Source: an uncultured Aquimarina sp. (GTDB lineage: Bacteria; Bacteroidota; Bacteroidia; Flavobacteriales; Flavobacteriaceae). From it: 64,000 nucleotides of DNA. The position numbers and the translations under genes were made by a program. Positions 31,963-41,852 of the stretch are shown here, one piece after another (the stretch's first letter is position 1; each line of letters begins with the position of its first letter). The notes below the pieces were generated by a model, which was given only the letters and a program-made list of their open reading frames with translations, searched no databases and was not told where the DNA came from. The DNA lies in the NCBI GenBank assembly GCA_947496355.1, contig CANMCO010000003.1, forward strand, positions 62,001 to 126,000, written 5' to 3'.

Positions 31963-34416
31963 ATGTCATATTTTATAGATGTAATTCTTCCCATACCACT
32001 CGATAAAGAGTTTACCTATAGTATTAATGAAAATGAGGCTGGTTTTATAAAGCCAGGAATGCGCGTAGCGGTTCAATTTGGAAAGAGTAAGATATATGCA
32101 GCTTTAGTAACCAAGGTCCATCAAAACCCTCCTTTAATTTATGAAGCTAAGGAAATAGAACATATTTTGGACGAATCACCAATTGTTACCAATGAACAAT
32201 TGAAACTTTGGTCATGGATTTCTCAATACTATATGTGTACCAAGGGAGAAGTAATGAGGGCAGCGTTACCAAGTGCGTTTTTATTAGAGAGTGAAACAAT
32301 TATTCATAAAAATGATAAAGTGGTTATAGATGAATCTCTTCTCAAAGACGATGAATTCTTAATTTATGAAGCACTACAATATCAAAGTTTACTTCGGATA
32401 CAAGAAGTCATGAATATTGTTAGCAAGAAAAATGTCCTTCCAGTAATAAAAAGACTTATAGATAAGGAAATTGTTAATGTGCAGGAAGAAATTTACGAGC
32501 AATATAAGCCTAAAATGATAAGATTTATTAAGCTTCATCCTAATTACATGAGTGAAGAGGCTTTAAAATCCTTGGTAGATGCAATGAGTCGTGCTCCAAA
32601 ACAACGTGAAGTTATAATGCAATTGTTTACGCTTCAGGCAAAAAGCACTAAACCTATAAAAGTGGTAGATCTTGTAAAGGAATCTAATAGTTCTTCGGCT
32701 ATCATTAAAACCTTAATAGAGAAGGGAATTTTACAAGAATATCATTTGCAAACAGATCGTGTGCAATATAAAGGAGATTCTCCAAGTAGTATAAAAGAAC
32801 TTAATGAATATCAGTTTCAGGCATGTAAAGAAATCAAAGATTCTTTTGCATCAAAAGAGGTGTGTTTGCTTCATGGAGTAACTTCATCTGGAAAGACAGA
32901 GATTTATGTAAAGTTAATTGAAGAGGTTATTCAAGAAGGAAAACAAGTCCTGTACTTGCTCCCTGAAATCGCATTAACGACTCAGCTTATTAGTCGATTA
33001 CAAGAGTATTTTGGAGAAAAACTGACAGTATATCACTCTAAGTACTCTGTAAATGAACGAGTAGAAGCTTGGAATAATATTAAAAACAGAAAATCTAAGG
33101 CTCAAATAATTATAGGGGCGAGATCTGCAATATTTCTTCCATTTATTGATCTCGGACTAGTAATTGTTGATGAAGAACATGAAAGTACTTTCAAACAATA
33201 TGATCCTGCACCAAGATACCATGCACGGGATACGTCGATAGTTTTATCTAAAATGTTTGAAGCTAAAGTATTATTGGGATCAGCTACCCCCGCTTTAGAA
33301 ACGTATTATAATGCCCAACAGAAAAAATATGGATTGGTACAACTTACCAGGAGGTATGGTGATGTGCTAATGCCGGAAATCAACTTGGTGGATATAAAGA
33401 CCAAGTTCAAGAAAAAGGAAATGAACGGGCATTTTAGCGATACGCTATTAGAAAGTATCAAAGAAGCAATAAAAGAAGGAGAACAGGTAATTCTTTTTCA
33501 AAATAGAAGAGGATATTCTCCTGTAGTAGAGTGTAATACTTGTGGGCATTCACCACAGTGTTCTAACTGTGATGTTAGCCTTACCTATCATAATCATAAA
33601 AATCAATTACGTTGTCATTATTGTGGATATAATATGGCTATGCTTCAGCAATGTATCGCATGTCATAGTACAGAGTTATCTACAAAAGGATTTGGGACAG
33701 AGCAAATAGAAAAGGAATTACAAGAACTTTTTCCTGAGAATAATATTGCTAGAATGGATCAGGATACTACAAGAGGTAAATATGGTTATGAAAAAATAAT
33801 AAATCGTTTTGAGCAAGGAGAGATTGATATTATGGTAGGAACACAAATGCTTTCAAAAGGTTTAGATTTTAGAAATGTAAGTTTAGTCGGGATTATGAAC
33901 GCCGATAATCTTCTTAATTTTCCTGATTTTAGAGCACATGAACGAAGTTTTCAACTAATGCAGCAGGTTTCTGGTAGAGCTGGAAGGACCAAAAAAAGAG
34001 GAAAAGTTTTAATTCAAACCTATAATCCATACCATCAAATTCTACAACAGGTATCTGTAAATGATTACAAGGGAATGTATACTGATCAAATCGAAGAAAG
34101 ACATCAATATAAATATCCGCCTTTTTATAGAATTATAAAAATTACTGGTAAACACAAGGATTATAATAGGACAAATGAAGCAATGAATTGGTTGGCTAAA
34201 TCTTTAAAAAATATTTTTAAAGAAAATGTACTTGGACCAGAATTTCCTCCTATTTCAAGAATTAGGAATCAATATCACAAAAATGTGTTGATAAAGATCC
34301 CTCACGGTCAATCTTTGGCGAAAACGAAAGATGCTATAAAGAAGATACAAGTTTCTTTTACAAGTATAAAAGAGTTTTCTGGGGTACGAATAATTATAAA
34401 TGTAGATAATTATTAA
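31963..34416 (+). CDS. priA: Primosomal replication protein N' (PriA helicase)
   Basis: 817 aa from ATG 31963 (MSYFIDVILPIPLDKEFTY is the normal N-terminus); the frame is open further up to a TTG, but that lies in the promoter. Order: DNA-binding domain, Walker A GVTSSGKTE, DEEH box, a two-zinc binding region starting CNTCGHSPQCSNC and ending CIACH, then helicase motifs GTQMLSKGLDF and QVSGRAGR. PriA reloads the replicative helicase at stalled forks. Transcription starts near 31927 if the -7 at 31913 is right. Confidence 0.95.
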   Translation: MSYFIDVILPIPLDKEFTYSINENEAGFIKPGMRVAVQFGKSKIYAALVTKVHQNPPLIYEAKEIEHILDESPIVTNEQLKLWSWISQYYMCTKGEVMRAALPSAFLLESETIIHKNDKVVIDESLLKDDEFLIYEALQYQSLLRIQEVMNIVSKKNVLPVIKRLIDKEIVNVQEEIYEQYKPKMIRFIKLHPNYMSEEALKSLVDAMSRAPKQREVIMQLFTLQAKSTKPIKVVDLVKESNSSSAIIKTLIEKGILQEYHLQTDRVQYKGDSPSSIKELNEYQFQACKEIKDSFASKEVCLLHGVTSSGKTEIYVKLIEEVIQEGKQVLYLLPEIALTTQLISRLQEYFGEKLTVYHSKYSVNERVEAWNNIKNRKSKAQIIIGARSAIFLPFIDLGLVIVDEEHESTFKQYDPAPRYHARDTSIVLSKMFEAKVLLGSATPALETYYNAQQKKYGLVQLTRRYGDVLMPEINLVDIKTKFKKKEMNGHFSDTLLESIKEAIKEGEQVILFQNRRGYSPVVECNTCGHSPQCSNCDVSLTYHNHKNQLRCHYCGYNMAMLQQCIACHSTELSTKGFGTEQIEKELQELFPENNIARMDQDTTRGKYGYEKIINRFEQGEIDIMVGTQMLSKGLDFRNVSLVGIMNADNLLNFPDFRAHERSFQLMQQVSGRAGRTKKRGKVLIQTYNPYHQILQQVSVNDYKGMYTDQIEERHQYKYPPFYRIIKITGKHKDYNRTNEAMNWLAKSLKNIFKENVLGPEFPPISRIRNQYHKNVLIKIPHGQSLAKTKDAIKKIQVSFTSIKEFSGVRIIINVDNY

Positions 34417-34422
34417 ACATAA

Positions 34423-34447
34423 AAAATCCCACTTTATGCGGGATTTT
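34423..34447. terminator. Bidirectional terminator between priA and the LytTR gene
   Basis: 8-bp stem AAAATCCC / GGGATTTT with a 9-nt loop. An A6 tract at 34421-34426 gives U6 for the minus strand, so it mainly serves the LytTR gene and less the priA side. Confidence 0.72.
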
Positions 34448-34471
34448 AGAATTATTCTGTTACTCAGTAAT

Positions 34472-35179
34472 TTAACTGTTTAATGCTTCAATTAGTGAAT
34501 GTTTCTTATGTCTACTAAGAGGTATTTTTTCGTCAGCAATTTCTATATTTCGGCTATTATAACGTTCTACCTTATCCAGATTAACAATATAAGACTTATG
34601 AATTCTTAGAAAACGATCGCTAGGCAACTGTGCTTCAAAAGATTTCATAGTGGCCAAAACCACAATTGGATCACCTTCTTCCATGATTAGTTTAACGTAG
34701 TCACCAAGTGCTTCTACGTACTTAAGTTGGCTAAGGAATATTTTACGCTTTTTAAGATTGCTTTTTACGAAGATATAGTCATCATCTTCCATTGCGGCAT
34801 GTTCTGTTCCTAAACGTGACATACTTAAAGCCTTGTCTACAGCCGCATTAAATCTATCTTTTTTAAGAGGTTTTCTTAAATAATCTACTGCATCATAGTC
34901 AAAAGCTTTAAATGCATATTTTGTTTTTCCTGTAACAAAAATGATATGAGGTTTGTTTTCTAAATCGTCCAAAAGATCAAATCCAGTAAGAATCGGCATC
35001 TCGATATCTAGAAATAATAAGTCGACTTGAGTATCTAATAACCCATTCTTAGTCTCAATAGCATTATTCCACTCAGCCACCAATTCTAGTGACGAATGCT
35101 CATCTATAAGCTTTACGATTGCTAGTCTCTGTAGACGCGAATCATCTACTACTGCACATTTTAATTGAGATTGCTCCAC
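34472..35179 (-). CDS. LytTR-family response regulator
   Basis: 235 aa. Receiver domain 1-118 with acidic pair at VVDDS (Asp12-Asp13), phospho-acceptor Asp58 (FLDIEMP), and the conserved Lys in LRKPLKK. LytTR DNA-binding domain about 133-232 (YVEALGDYVKL, FLRIHKSYIVNL, IPLSRHKKHSL). It controls transcription by binding direct repeats. No LytS-type histidine kinase is next to it, so its partner is elsewhere. Single gene, convergent with priA. Confidence 0.92.
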   Translation of the reverse strand: MEQSQLKCAVVDDSRLQRLAIVKLIDEHSSLELVAEWNNAIETKNGLLDTQVDLLFLDIEMPILTGFDLLDDLENKPHIIFVTGKTKYAFKAFDYDAVDYLRKPLKKDRFNAAVDKALSMSRLGTEHAAMEDDDYIFVKSNLKKRKIFLSQLKYVEALGDYVKLIMEEGDPIVVLATMKSFEAQLPSDRFLRIHKSYIVNLDKVERYNSRNIEIADEKIPLSRHKKHSLIEALNS

Positions 35180-35289
35180 TTGTATAGTGTTATATATTCT
35201 AATACAATATTAATGAATATATATTATTCTCACAAACAATTCTCGCTTTTTATCGATAAAAATAGTGTTTCGTCGAAGTGATAATAAGG

Positions 35290-35320
35290 TTTGAAAATCC
35301 AAAAAATAGTGTTACTTTTG
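35290..35320 (+). promoter_or_regulatory. Promoter of the rpsF operon (TTTG-N19-TACTTTTG)
   Basis: TTTG at 35290-35293, 19 bp, TACTTTTG at 35313-35320: an exact match to the Bacteroidota consensus, 31 bp before the rpsF ATG. No S6:S18 autoregulatory leader is visible in the short untranslated region. Confidence 0.88.
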
Positions 35321-35351
35321 CAGCCAAATTTAATTTAAATATAGATTTATT

Positions 35352-35690
35352 ATGAATCAATACGAAACTGTTTTCATCTTGAATCCCGTTTTATCTGATG
35401 ATCAGATAAAGGAAACAGTTAAGAAATACGAAGACATTCTTGTTTCTAACGGTGCCAAGATGATATCAAAAGAGGATTGGGGGCTTAAAAAGCTTGCATA
35501 TGCAATCCAACACAAGAAAAGTGGTTTTTATCACTTATTTGAATACCAGGTACCTGGTGAAGCTATCAACGCTGTAGAAGTTGAGTTTAGAAGAGATGAG
35601 CGAGTAATGCGTTATCTTACTGTACGTCTTGATAAGCATGCAATTGCTTGGGCAGAGAAAAGAAGAACTAGAAACAAACAAAAAGCTTAA
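35352..35690 (+). CDS. rpsF: 30S ribosomal protein bS6
   Basis: 112 aa. Typical bS6: [20 protein letters not shown] at the start, [39 protein letters not shown]. It binds with bS18 on the platform of the 30S subunit. First gene of the rpsF-rpsR-rplI operon, here without priB. Strong promoter upstream, 2 bp to the next gene. Confidence 0.97.
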   Translation: MNQYETVFILNPVLSDDQIKETVKKYEDILVSNGAKMISKEDWGLKKLAYAIQHKKSGFYHLFEYQVPGEAINAVEVEFRRDERVMRYLTVRLDKHAIAWAEKRRTRNKQKA

Positions 35691-35692
35691 TT

Positions 35693-35989
35693 ATGTCATC
35701 TATAGAACAACAAGCTAAAGGAAAAAAAGATGGAGAGATCAGATATCTTACTCCTCTTAATATAGATACTACAAAAAATAAGAAGTATTGTCGTTTCAAA
35801 AAATCAGGTATTAAATATATCGATTATAAAGATCCTGATTTCTTAATGGCATTTGTAAACGAACAGGGTAAATTGTTGCCTCGTCGTCTTACAGGAACTT
35901 CATTAAAATATCAACGTAAAGTTAGTGTTGCTGTAAAAAGAGCAAGACACTTGGCTTTAATGCCATACGTTGGTGATTTATTAAAATAA
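35693..35989 (+). CDS. rpsR: 30S ribosomal protein bS18
   Basis: 98 aa, slightly longer than E. coli S18 because of an N-terminal extension. [40 protein letters not shown] and [10 protein letters not shown] are the conserved parts. Partner of bS6. Second gene of the operon. Confidence 0.97.
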   Translation: MSSIEQQAKGKKDGEIRYLTPLNIDTTKNKKYCRFKKSGIKYIDYKDPDFLMAFVNEQGKLLPRRLTGTSLKYQRKVSVAVKRARHLALMPYVGDLLK

Positions 35990-36002
35990 AACTCGTCATA
36001 TC

Positions 36003-36455
36003 ATGGAACTTATATTAAAAAGAGACGTTGAGAATCTAGGATTCGCAGACGATGTAGTAGAAGTGAAGAATGGTTATGGACGTAACTATTTAATTCCTCA
36101 AGGACATGCTGTATTAGCAACTCCTTCTGCAAAGAAGGTACTTGCTGAAACTTTAAAACAACGTGCTTTTAAGGAAAAGAAAGAAATAGAGGATGCACAA
36201 AAAGTAGCTAAAAAACTTGGTGTATTTGAAATCAAGATTTCTGCAAAAGTTGGATCTGGAGACAAATTATTTGGTTCTATATCTAACGCAGATGTTGCTG
36301 AGGCTTTTGCTAAAGAAGGCGTTGAAATTGAAAAGAAGTTTATTACAGTGCCAGGTGGAACTATAAAACGTTTAGGTCAGTATGAAGCTTCAGTTCGACT
36401 TCACAGAGAGGTAATTGCTCCTGTAGCTTTCGAGATTGTTGCTCAAGCAAAATAA
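36003..36455 (+). CDS. rplI: 50S ribosomal protein bL9
   Basis: 150 aa. N-terminal domain with MELILKRDVENLGFADDVVE and GYGRNYLIPQGHAV, a long central helix, and the C-terminal domain with GSISNADVAEAF. It binds domain V of 23S rRNA at the base of the L1 stalk. Last gene of the operon, closed by the terminator at 36491-36519. Confidence 0.97.
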   Translation: MELILKRDVENLGFADDVVEVKNGYGRNYLIPQGHAVLATPSAKKVLAETLKQRAFKEKKEIEDAQKVAKKLGVFEIKISAKVGSGDKLFGSISNADVAEAFAKEGVEIEKKFITVPGGTIKRLGQYEASVRLHREVIAPVAFEIVAQAK

Positions 36456-36490
36456 AAGTATAACGGTTAATAACTGTTTTATAATATTAG

Positions 36491-36519
36491 AAAAAATCGC
36501 TCAGATGAGCGATTTTTTT
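36491..36519 (+). terminator. Intrinsic terminator after rplI
   Basis: Perfect 12-bp stem (AAAAAATCGCTC / GAGCGATTTTTT) with a 4-nt loop AGAT and T7. Confidence 0.92.
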
Positions 36520-36559
36520 ATTTTAAATTTATGAGGAATTCATATAAATCTTGTACTCA

Positions 36560-39500
36560 ATGAAAAAAATTATCTTTTTAGTTTTTGTATTGATTGGTAC
36601 TACAATCAATGCTCAGGTTACCACCTCTAATATTTCAGGTGTAGTAAATGATAATAATAATCAACTACTTCCAGGGGCAAATATTACTGCTGTACATCAG
36701 CCTACAGGTACTAGTTACGGAGGAGTCACTAATTTTGATGGCCGTTTTGATTTAATAAACCTTAGGGTAGGTGGACCATATAGGATAACCATAAGTTACG
36801 TGGGATTTAAGAAGCAACTTATTGATGATGTTTTTCTTCAACTTGGTCAAACTTTTAATTTTGATGCCGTAATGGTTGAAGATGATAACCAACTTGAAGA
36901 GGTAATTATTACGTCTAACAAGAGTACAACTTTTAGTAGCGAAAGAACAGGTGCTGAAACTAGTATTGGTAATAGAGAGTTAAAAGCATTACCAACAATC
37001 ACTCGTTCTGCAGCAGATTTTTATCGATTAGAGCCAACAGCATCAAGTAATGGTTCTTTTGGAGGAAGAAATGATCAGTTTAATAATTTTAGTTTAGATG
37101 GTTCTATTTTTAATAATCCATTTGGGCTAGATGCTGCTACTCCAGGTGGTCAAACTAATGCGCAACCAATTTCATTAGATGCAATAGATCAGATCCAAGT
37201 TTCCACAGCGCCTTATGATGTTACCCAAGCAGGATTTACGGGTGCATCTGTAAACGCTGTAACCAAGAGTGGTACTAATACATGGAAAGGAACTGTGTAT
37301 GGTTTTTATCGTAACCAAGATATGACAGGGGATAAGGTTGGAGATGATGATATTATTGTGCCAGATTTAACACAAGCTCAATATGGAGTAAGTGTGGGAG
37401 GGCCAATTATTAAGAATAAACTTTTTGTCTTCGGTAACTTCGAGAAAGATGATCGTGAGGATTTGGGGTCAAACTTTTTGGCTGCAAGACCTGGGTTATC
37501 GGGTGCAAATGTATCTAGAGTAACCGCTGAAGATTTGGATTATGTGTCAGAACAATTAAGGAATTTAGGTTACGATCCGGGACCGTATGAAGGATATACT
37601 CATGATACCGAATCTACAAAAGGAATATTAAAACTTGATTGGAATATTAATGATAATCACAGAGCAGCTATAATCTATAATTTTTTAAATGCTTCTAGAG
37701 ATTTACCAGCAAATCCTGAAGCTGGCGGTCGGAGGGGGCCAGATTTAACAACCTTACAGTTTAGGAATTCAGGATACCGAATTAATAATAAAATAAATTC
37801 GTTTTTGGTAGAATTGAACTCGAATTTTGGAGGTAATATATCTAATAAATTTCAAGCGGGTTACACTTTTTTTGATGATAGTAGAGATCCATTTTCTGTG
37901 CCTGCACCACCAATTAATATATCACAGGATGGGGTACGCTATATAGTTGCTGGGCATGAGCCTTTTTCTATTAATAATCGTTTAGAACAAAAAGTATATC
38001 AGGTTACTAATAATTTAAATATTGTAACCGGTAATCATACCATTACATTAGGAGGGTCTTTTGAACGGTTTGAATTTGACAATTCGTTTAACCTAGGTGT
38101 TTATACCTCTTTTAATGGCGCTGGACAAGGAGTAGGATTTTTTGCGGCAGATTTCTTTGGTGTAAGGATAGATCCTGGTAATCCACCACCGGATCCAAGT
38201 CTTTTAAGTTTTGAAGAAGCAATCAATAATGGTCTTATTGCAGACGCTTTGGCGAATGCTCAGAGTGTATTTAATGCCAATAATGCAGCAGATAGTTGGG
38301 CCTTGGCAGAAACCAATGTAGGACAGCTTGCATTTTATGCTCAAGATAAATGGAAAATGAATGATAAATTTACGCTAACCTATGGTCTTAGAATTGATCA
38401 GCCTTTATATTTTGATACCGAGGATAAAATAGCCGAAAATATAGAAAGAGCTGCAGGAGGAACGTTTCCAGACGGTAATTATCAGCCAGGAATTACTTAT
38501 TTTGATGAAAACGGTAATGCTACTCAATTAAATAGCTTGGACCTGCCAACCAGAAGATTGTTGGTTTCTCCGAGATTAGGGTTTAATTATGATGTAAAAG
38601 GAGATAAAACTTTTCAAATCAGAGGAGGAACAGGAATATTTACAGGACGATTACCTTTTGTTTGGATAGGAAATCAAGTGGCAAACCCTAATTTCTTTTT
38701 CTATACGACATCGGCATCTAATTTCAGATTTCCGCAAGTGTTTAGAAACAGTTTAGGTATTGACTATAGGTTTAAAAATGATGTTGTAGCATCAACCGAT
38801 TTGATATATACCAAAGATGTTAACGCCCAGATGGTAAGAAATTTTGGTTTAGGTACTCCAACAGGTACACTTAATGGTGTAGATGACAGGACAATTTATC
38901 AACTTTCTGATAGAGCTCTTAACGAATTTGGAGGACCTACTAATGCTTATGTATTTACTAACACCAATGTTGGATATTCTTTTAATTGGTCTTTTAAATT
39001 ACAAAAGAACTTTAATAACGGTCTTTTTGCTAGTATAGCTTATAATTATCTAGAAGCAGAAGATGCAAGTTCATTAGATGCCGAAATTTCAAGTGATGCA
39101 TTTAATAGAAATCCTGCACTAGGTAATGTTAATCAAGCGGTAAGTACTGCATCACGTTATGGTGATAAACATAGAATTGTGGGGCAGATAAATAAATCAT
39201 TTAGTTATGGTAAAAATAAACAATGGCGAACATCAATAGGAGCCTTTTATGAGTATGCACAAGGAGGAAGATTCTCGTATACTTATGCGGGCGATATTAA
39301 TGGAGATGGTTCTAATCTTAATGATTTAATATATATACCAACACAAGCAGATTTGGCTACTTATAATTTTAATGGAGCTACAATAGCAGAGCAGGAGGCT
39401 CAAAGAACAAGTTACGAAGCTTATATTCAACAAGATGAGTACCTAAGAGGTCGTAGAGGAGACTACGCAGAGAAATATGCTATTTTAAGCCCATGGAGAG

Positions 39501-39784
39501 GGCGATGGGATGTTAAACTGTTGCAAGATTACGACATTAAGGTTGGGGATAGAACTAATACAATTCAGTTTAGTTTAGATATTTTGAACTTAGGAAATCT
39601 ATTAAGTTCTGATTGGGGTGTGATCGAAATACCAGTAAATGATCAACCTATAGGTGTTTCAGTAGACAATACTGGTACTCCTGTTTATAGTTTTGATACT
39701 TCTCAAACGAAAACGTTTGGTAATGATTTTAGCCTCGATTCTAGATGGCAGGCTCAAGTTGGCTTAAGATATATTTTTAATTAA
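36560..39784 (+). CDS. TonB-dependent receptor, Oar-like, with carboxypeptidase-like regulatory domain
   Basis: 1074 aa from ATG 36560 (MKKIIFLVFVLIGTTINAQ); a TTG three codons earlier is unlikely. Signal peptide 1-19, a CarboxypepD_reg-like beta domain about 25-110 (LPGANITAVHQPTGTSYGG), a plug region and an outer-membrane barrel ending in aromatic Phe-Asn (YIFN). The Oar family takes up large or unknown ligands and is common in flavobacteria; no SusD partner is present, which argues against a classical glycan (PUL) locus. Monocistronic, bounded by terminators. Confidence 0.88.
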   Translation: MKKIIFLVFVLIGTTINAQVTTSNISGVVNDNNNQLLPGANITAVHQPTGTSYGGVTNFDGRFDLINLRVGGPYRITISYVGFKKQLIDDVFLQLGQTFNFDAVMVEDDNQLEEVIITSNKSTTFSSERTGAETSIGNRELKALPTITRSAADFYRLEPTASSNGSFGGRNDQFNNFSLDGSIFNNPFGLDAATPGGQTNAQPISLDAIDQIQVSTAPYDVTQAGFTGASVNAVTKSGTNTWKGTVYGFYRNQDMTGDKVGDDDIIVPDLTQAQYGVSVGGPIIKNKLFVFGNFEKDDREDLGSNFLAARPGLSGANVSRVTAEDLDYVSEQLRNLGYDPGPYEGYTHDTESTKGILKLDWNINDNHRAAIIYNFLNASRDLPANPEAGGRRGPDLTTLQFRNSGYRINNKINSFLVELNSNFGGNISNKFQAGYTFFDDSRDPFSVPAPPINISQDGVRYIVAGHEPFSINNRLEQKVYQVTNNLNIVTGNHTITLGGSFERFEFDNSFNLGVYTSFNGAGQGVGFFAADFFGVRIDPGNPPPDPSLLSFEEAINNGLIADALANAQSVFNANNAADSWALAETNVGQLAFYAQDKWKMNDKFTLTYGLRIDQPLYFDTEDKIAENIERAAGGTFPDGNYQPGITYFDENGNATQLNSLDLPTRRLLVSPRLGFNYDVKGDKTFQIRGGTGIFTGRLPFVWIGNQVANPNFFFYTTSASNFRFPQVFRNSLGIDYRFKNDVVASTDLIYTKDVNAQMVRNFGLGTPTGTLNGVDDRTIYQLSDRALNEFGGPTNAYVFTNTNVGYSFNWSFKLQKNFNNGLFASIAYNYLEAEDASSLDAEISSDAFNRNPALGNVNQAVSTASRYGDKHRIVGQINKSFSYGKNKQWRTSIGAFYEYAQGGRFSYTYAGDINGDGSNLNDLIYIPTQADLATYNFNGATIAEQEAQRTSYEAYIQQDEYLRGRRGDYAEKYAILSPWRGRWDVKLLQDYDIKVGDRTNTIQFSLDILNLGNLLSSDWGVIEIPVNDQPIGVSVDNTGTPVYSFDTSQTKTFGNDFSLDSRWQAQVGLRYIFN

Positions 39785-39807
39785 TTCTAAAACACCTTCA
39801 ATTAAAG

Positions 39808-39842
39808 AAAATCCGACCTCCTTTTTTAAGGTCGGATTTTTT
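39808..39842 (+). terminator. Intrinsic terminator after the TonB-dependent receptor
   Basis: Perfect 12-bp stem AAAATCCGACCT / AGGTCGGATTTT, 9-nt loop, followed by T6. Confidence 0.92.
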
Positions 39843-39850
39843 ATTTGTTA

Positions 39851-39858
39851 TATTTTTG
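39851..39858 (+). promoter_or_regulatory. -7 promoter element for the DUF6495 gene
   Basis: TATTTTTG matches TAnnTTTG, 14 bp before the start codon. It begins 9 bp after the preceding terminator; no -33 TTG. Confidence 0.45.
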
Positions 39859-39872
39859 CAGTCAATTTTTTT

Positions 39873-40358
39873 ATGATGAAATACGCAAGACTTACAAAAG
39901 AGCAATTAGAAGAATTACATGTTGAATTTATTAACTTCTTGGCTACACAATCTATTACTGGTGACGAGTGGGAAGATATTAAAACGAACAAACCTCAGGT
40001 AGCAGAAGAAGAAATTGATATTTTCAGTGATTTGGTATGGGAGAAAGTTCTATCTGGAGCTCAGTTTTTGGAGCATTTTTCTAAAAATCAGATCCATTTG
40101 TTTGAATTAAAGGAGGATCAAATGCTGCTTATTGCTATAAAAGTAAAGAAAGAGTCGATTGATGTTACTACAAAAGAAGGTTACAACTGGTTGCGGGATA
40201 ACCTACTCAATGACGAGGTTGTTTTTTACAATGCTTCAAAAGAATATAATGAAGACAAAAACTTGGATAAGTTTAAACTGATAATGCAGGGAGCAAATAT
40301 CACCAAGGGAGAATTGTATCATTATTTTTCTGAATTAATTCAAAACAGGAATCAATAA
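39873..40358 (+). CDS. DUF6495 family protein
   Basis: 161 aa (or 160 if the second Met is used; MKYARLTKEQLEELHVEFIN is the usual family start). Cytoplasmic, acidic, all-helical by appearance: DEWEDIKTNKPQVAEEEIDI, NWLRDNLLNDEVVFYNASKE. A conserved flavobacterial family of unknown function. Monocistronic, convergent with the permease. Confidence 0.82.
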   Translation: MMKYARLTKEQLEELHVEFINFLATQSITGDEWEDIKTNKPQVAEEEIDIFSDLVWEKVLSGAQFLEHFSKNQIHLFELKEDQMLLIAIKVKKESIDVTTKEGYNWLRDNLLNDEVVFYNASKEYNEDKNLDKFKLIMQGANITKGELYHYFSELIQNRNQ

Positions 40359-40408
40359 AGGTTATTTTACGCTACTGTAATAGGTGTTCTTTTTTGTAGA
40401 AATCTTTC

Positions 40409-41644
40409 TTATTCGTATCGTAAAGATTCAATAGGGTCTTGTTTGGCCGCTTTTACGGCTGGGTATAAACCAGATACAACAGCGGTTAAAAAAGAAGTGA
40501 TAACCGCGGCTATAATTGCCAGCCAAGGAACGATAAACTCCAAATTAGAAAGAGAGGCAACGAGCGCTCCTACCGCAATACCAAGAATAATACCTAATAC
40601 ACCGCCAAATTGACCAATAATTACAGTTTCTAAAAAGAATTGCCCCGATATTGTATGTCTTTTTGCACCAAGAGCTTTACGAACACCGATTTCACGTGTA
40701 CGTTCTGTAACGGATACTAGCATAATGTTCATGAGTGCAATTGAAGATCCAAAAATTGTAATGATACTAATTATCCAGGCGGCATAGTACAGATAAGAAG
40801 TGATACTCGAAATCCGATTTAACAGATCATCACTGCGTTCAAGCCCAAAATTGTTTTCTTCTATTGGATTAAGACCTCTAATATTTCTGAAAGTAATAAT
40901 AGCTTCGTCTTGAGCACCTTCCATAAATTGTTTGTCGTCTACCTTTACACTAATGTTATAGTTTATGTTGGGAAGTGTGAATATAGAGCGTGCTAATTGT
41001 AATGGAATAAGAACTTTCAAGTCTTGATTATTTCTAAAGGTAGCTCCCTTACTCTCTAGCAATCCAATAACCTTAAATTTCACTCCTCTGATGCTTAGAG
41101 TCTTGCCTACGGGGTCTGTGTTTTTAAATATATTTTTTTTAAAATCTGAACCAATCAAACATACATGATTGTTGTTTTCAATATCAAAAAACGTAAAATT
41201 TCTTCCTTTGTCAATTTCAGTCCCAGTGTTTTCAAGATAATTTTCATTCACACCAAGTACAGAGGCTTCAGGATCTGTTTTTTCGTTTTCAAATTTTACT
41301 TCAGCACCACTTGTTCCAGTAAATGAAACCGAAGTTTTGGAATAAGGATATTGAAATTTGTTATTAAACTGCCTGACATTACGGTAACTGATAATAGGGT
41401 TTATTTTTTCTCGATCTCTATTGTTTCTAGTAGCAAATTCATAACGCTGTATATTAAACGTATTAGCACCCATAGATGCAAAGTCACCTGCGATTGTTTT
41501 TTCTAATGCCCCTAAAAATGTAAGAATAGCCACTAGTGCTGTAATTCCTATTGCTATAATTAATACCGTAAGAATGGTTCTTAATACCTGACCCTTTATT
41601 GAGTCCATCGCAATGCGAACATTTTCTCTAAAAAGTGAAAACAT
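40409..41644 (-). CDS. MacB-like ABC transporter permease (FtsX domain)
   Basis: 411 aa. N-terminal membrane helix about 22-44, large periplasmic MacB_PCD domain about 45-255, then three helices in an FtsX domain (about 285-400: IALMNIMLVSVTERTREIGV, KALGAKRHTI). It is the permease type that exports or moves lipids/lipoproteins or peptides with an ATPase partner. No ATPase gene is beside it, so its partner is elsewhere. Monocistronic as far as can be seen. Confidence 0.88.
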   Translation of the reverse strand: MFSLFRENVRIAMDSIKGQVLRTILTVLIIAIGITALVAILTFLGALEKTIAGDFASMGANTFNIQRYEFATRNNRDREKINPIISYRNVRQFNNKFQYPYSKTSVSFTGTSGAEVKFENEKTDPEASVLGVNENYLENTGTEIDKGRNFTFFDIENNNHVCLIGSDFKKNIFKNTDPVGKTLSIRGVKFKVIGLLESKGATFRNNQDLKVLIPLQLARSIFTLPNINYNISVKVDDKQFMEGAQDEAIITFRNIRGLNPIEENNFGLERSDDLLNRISSITSYLYYAAWIISIITIFGSSIALMNIMLVSVTERTREIGVRKALGAKRHTISGQFFLETVIIGQFGGVLGIILGIAVGALVASLSNLEFIVPWLAIIAAVITSFLTAVVSGLYPAVKAAKQDPIESLRYE

Positions 41645-41852
41645 AATGAGTATGTATAGAGTGTTTTTAGTATTGGACTAAAAAAAGTATTTAAAGTTAC
41701 TGAAAAAACTAGATTTTTTACATTTATAGGAAATGTCTTTATACTTTTTTTAGATATTTGCAGCCTTATAAGAAAGCAGCTTTAAGTTTCAGAGTACACA
41801 ATTTGTAAACTGAATCCCTAAAAACTCTGACCTTAAACCGTAAATTAACAAA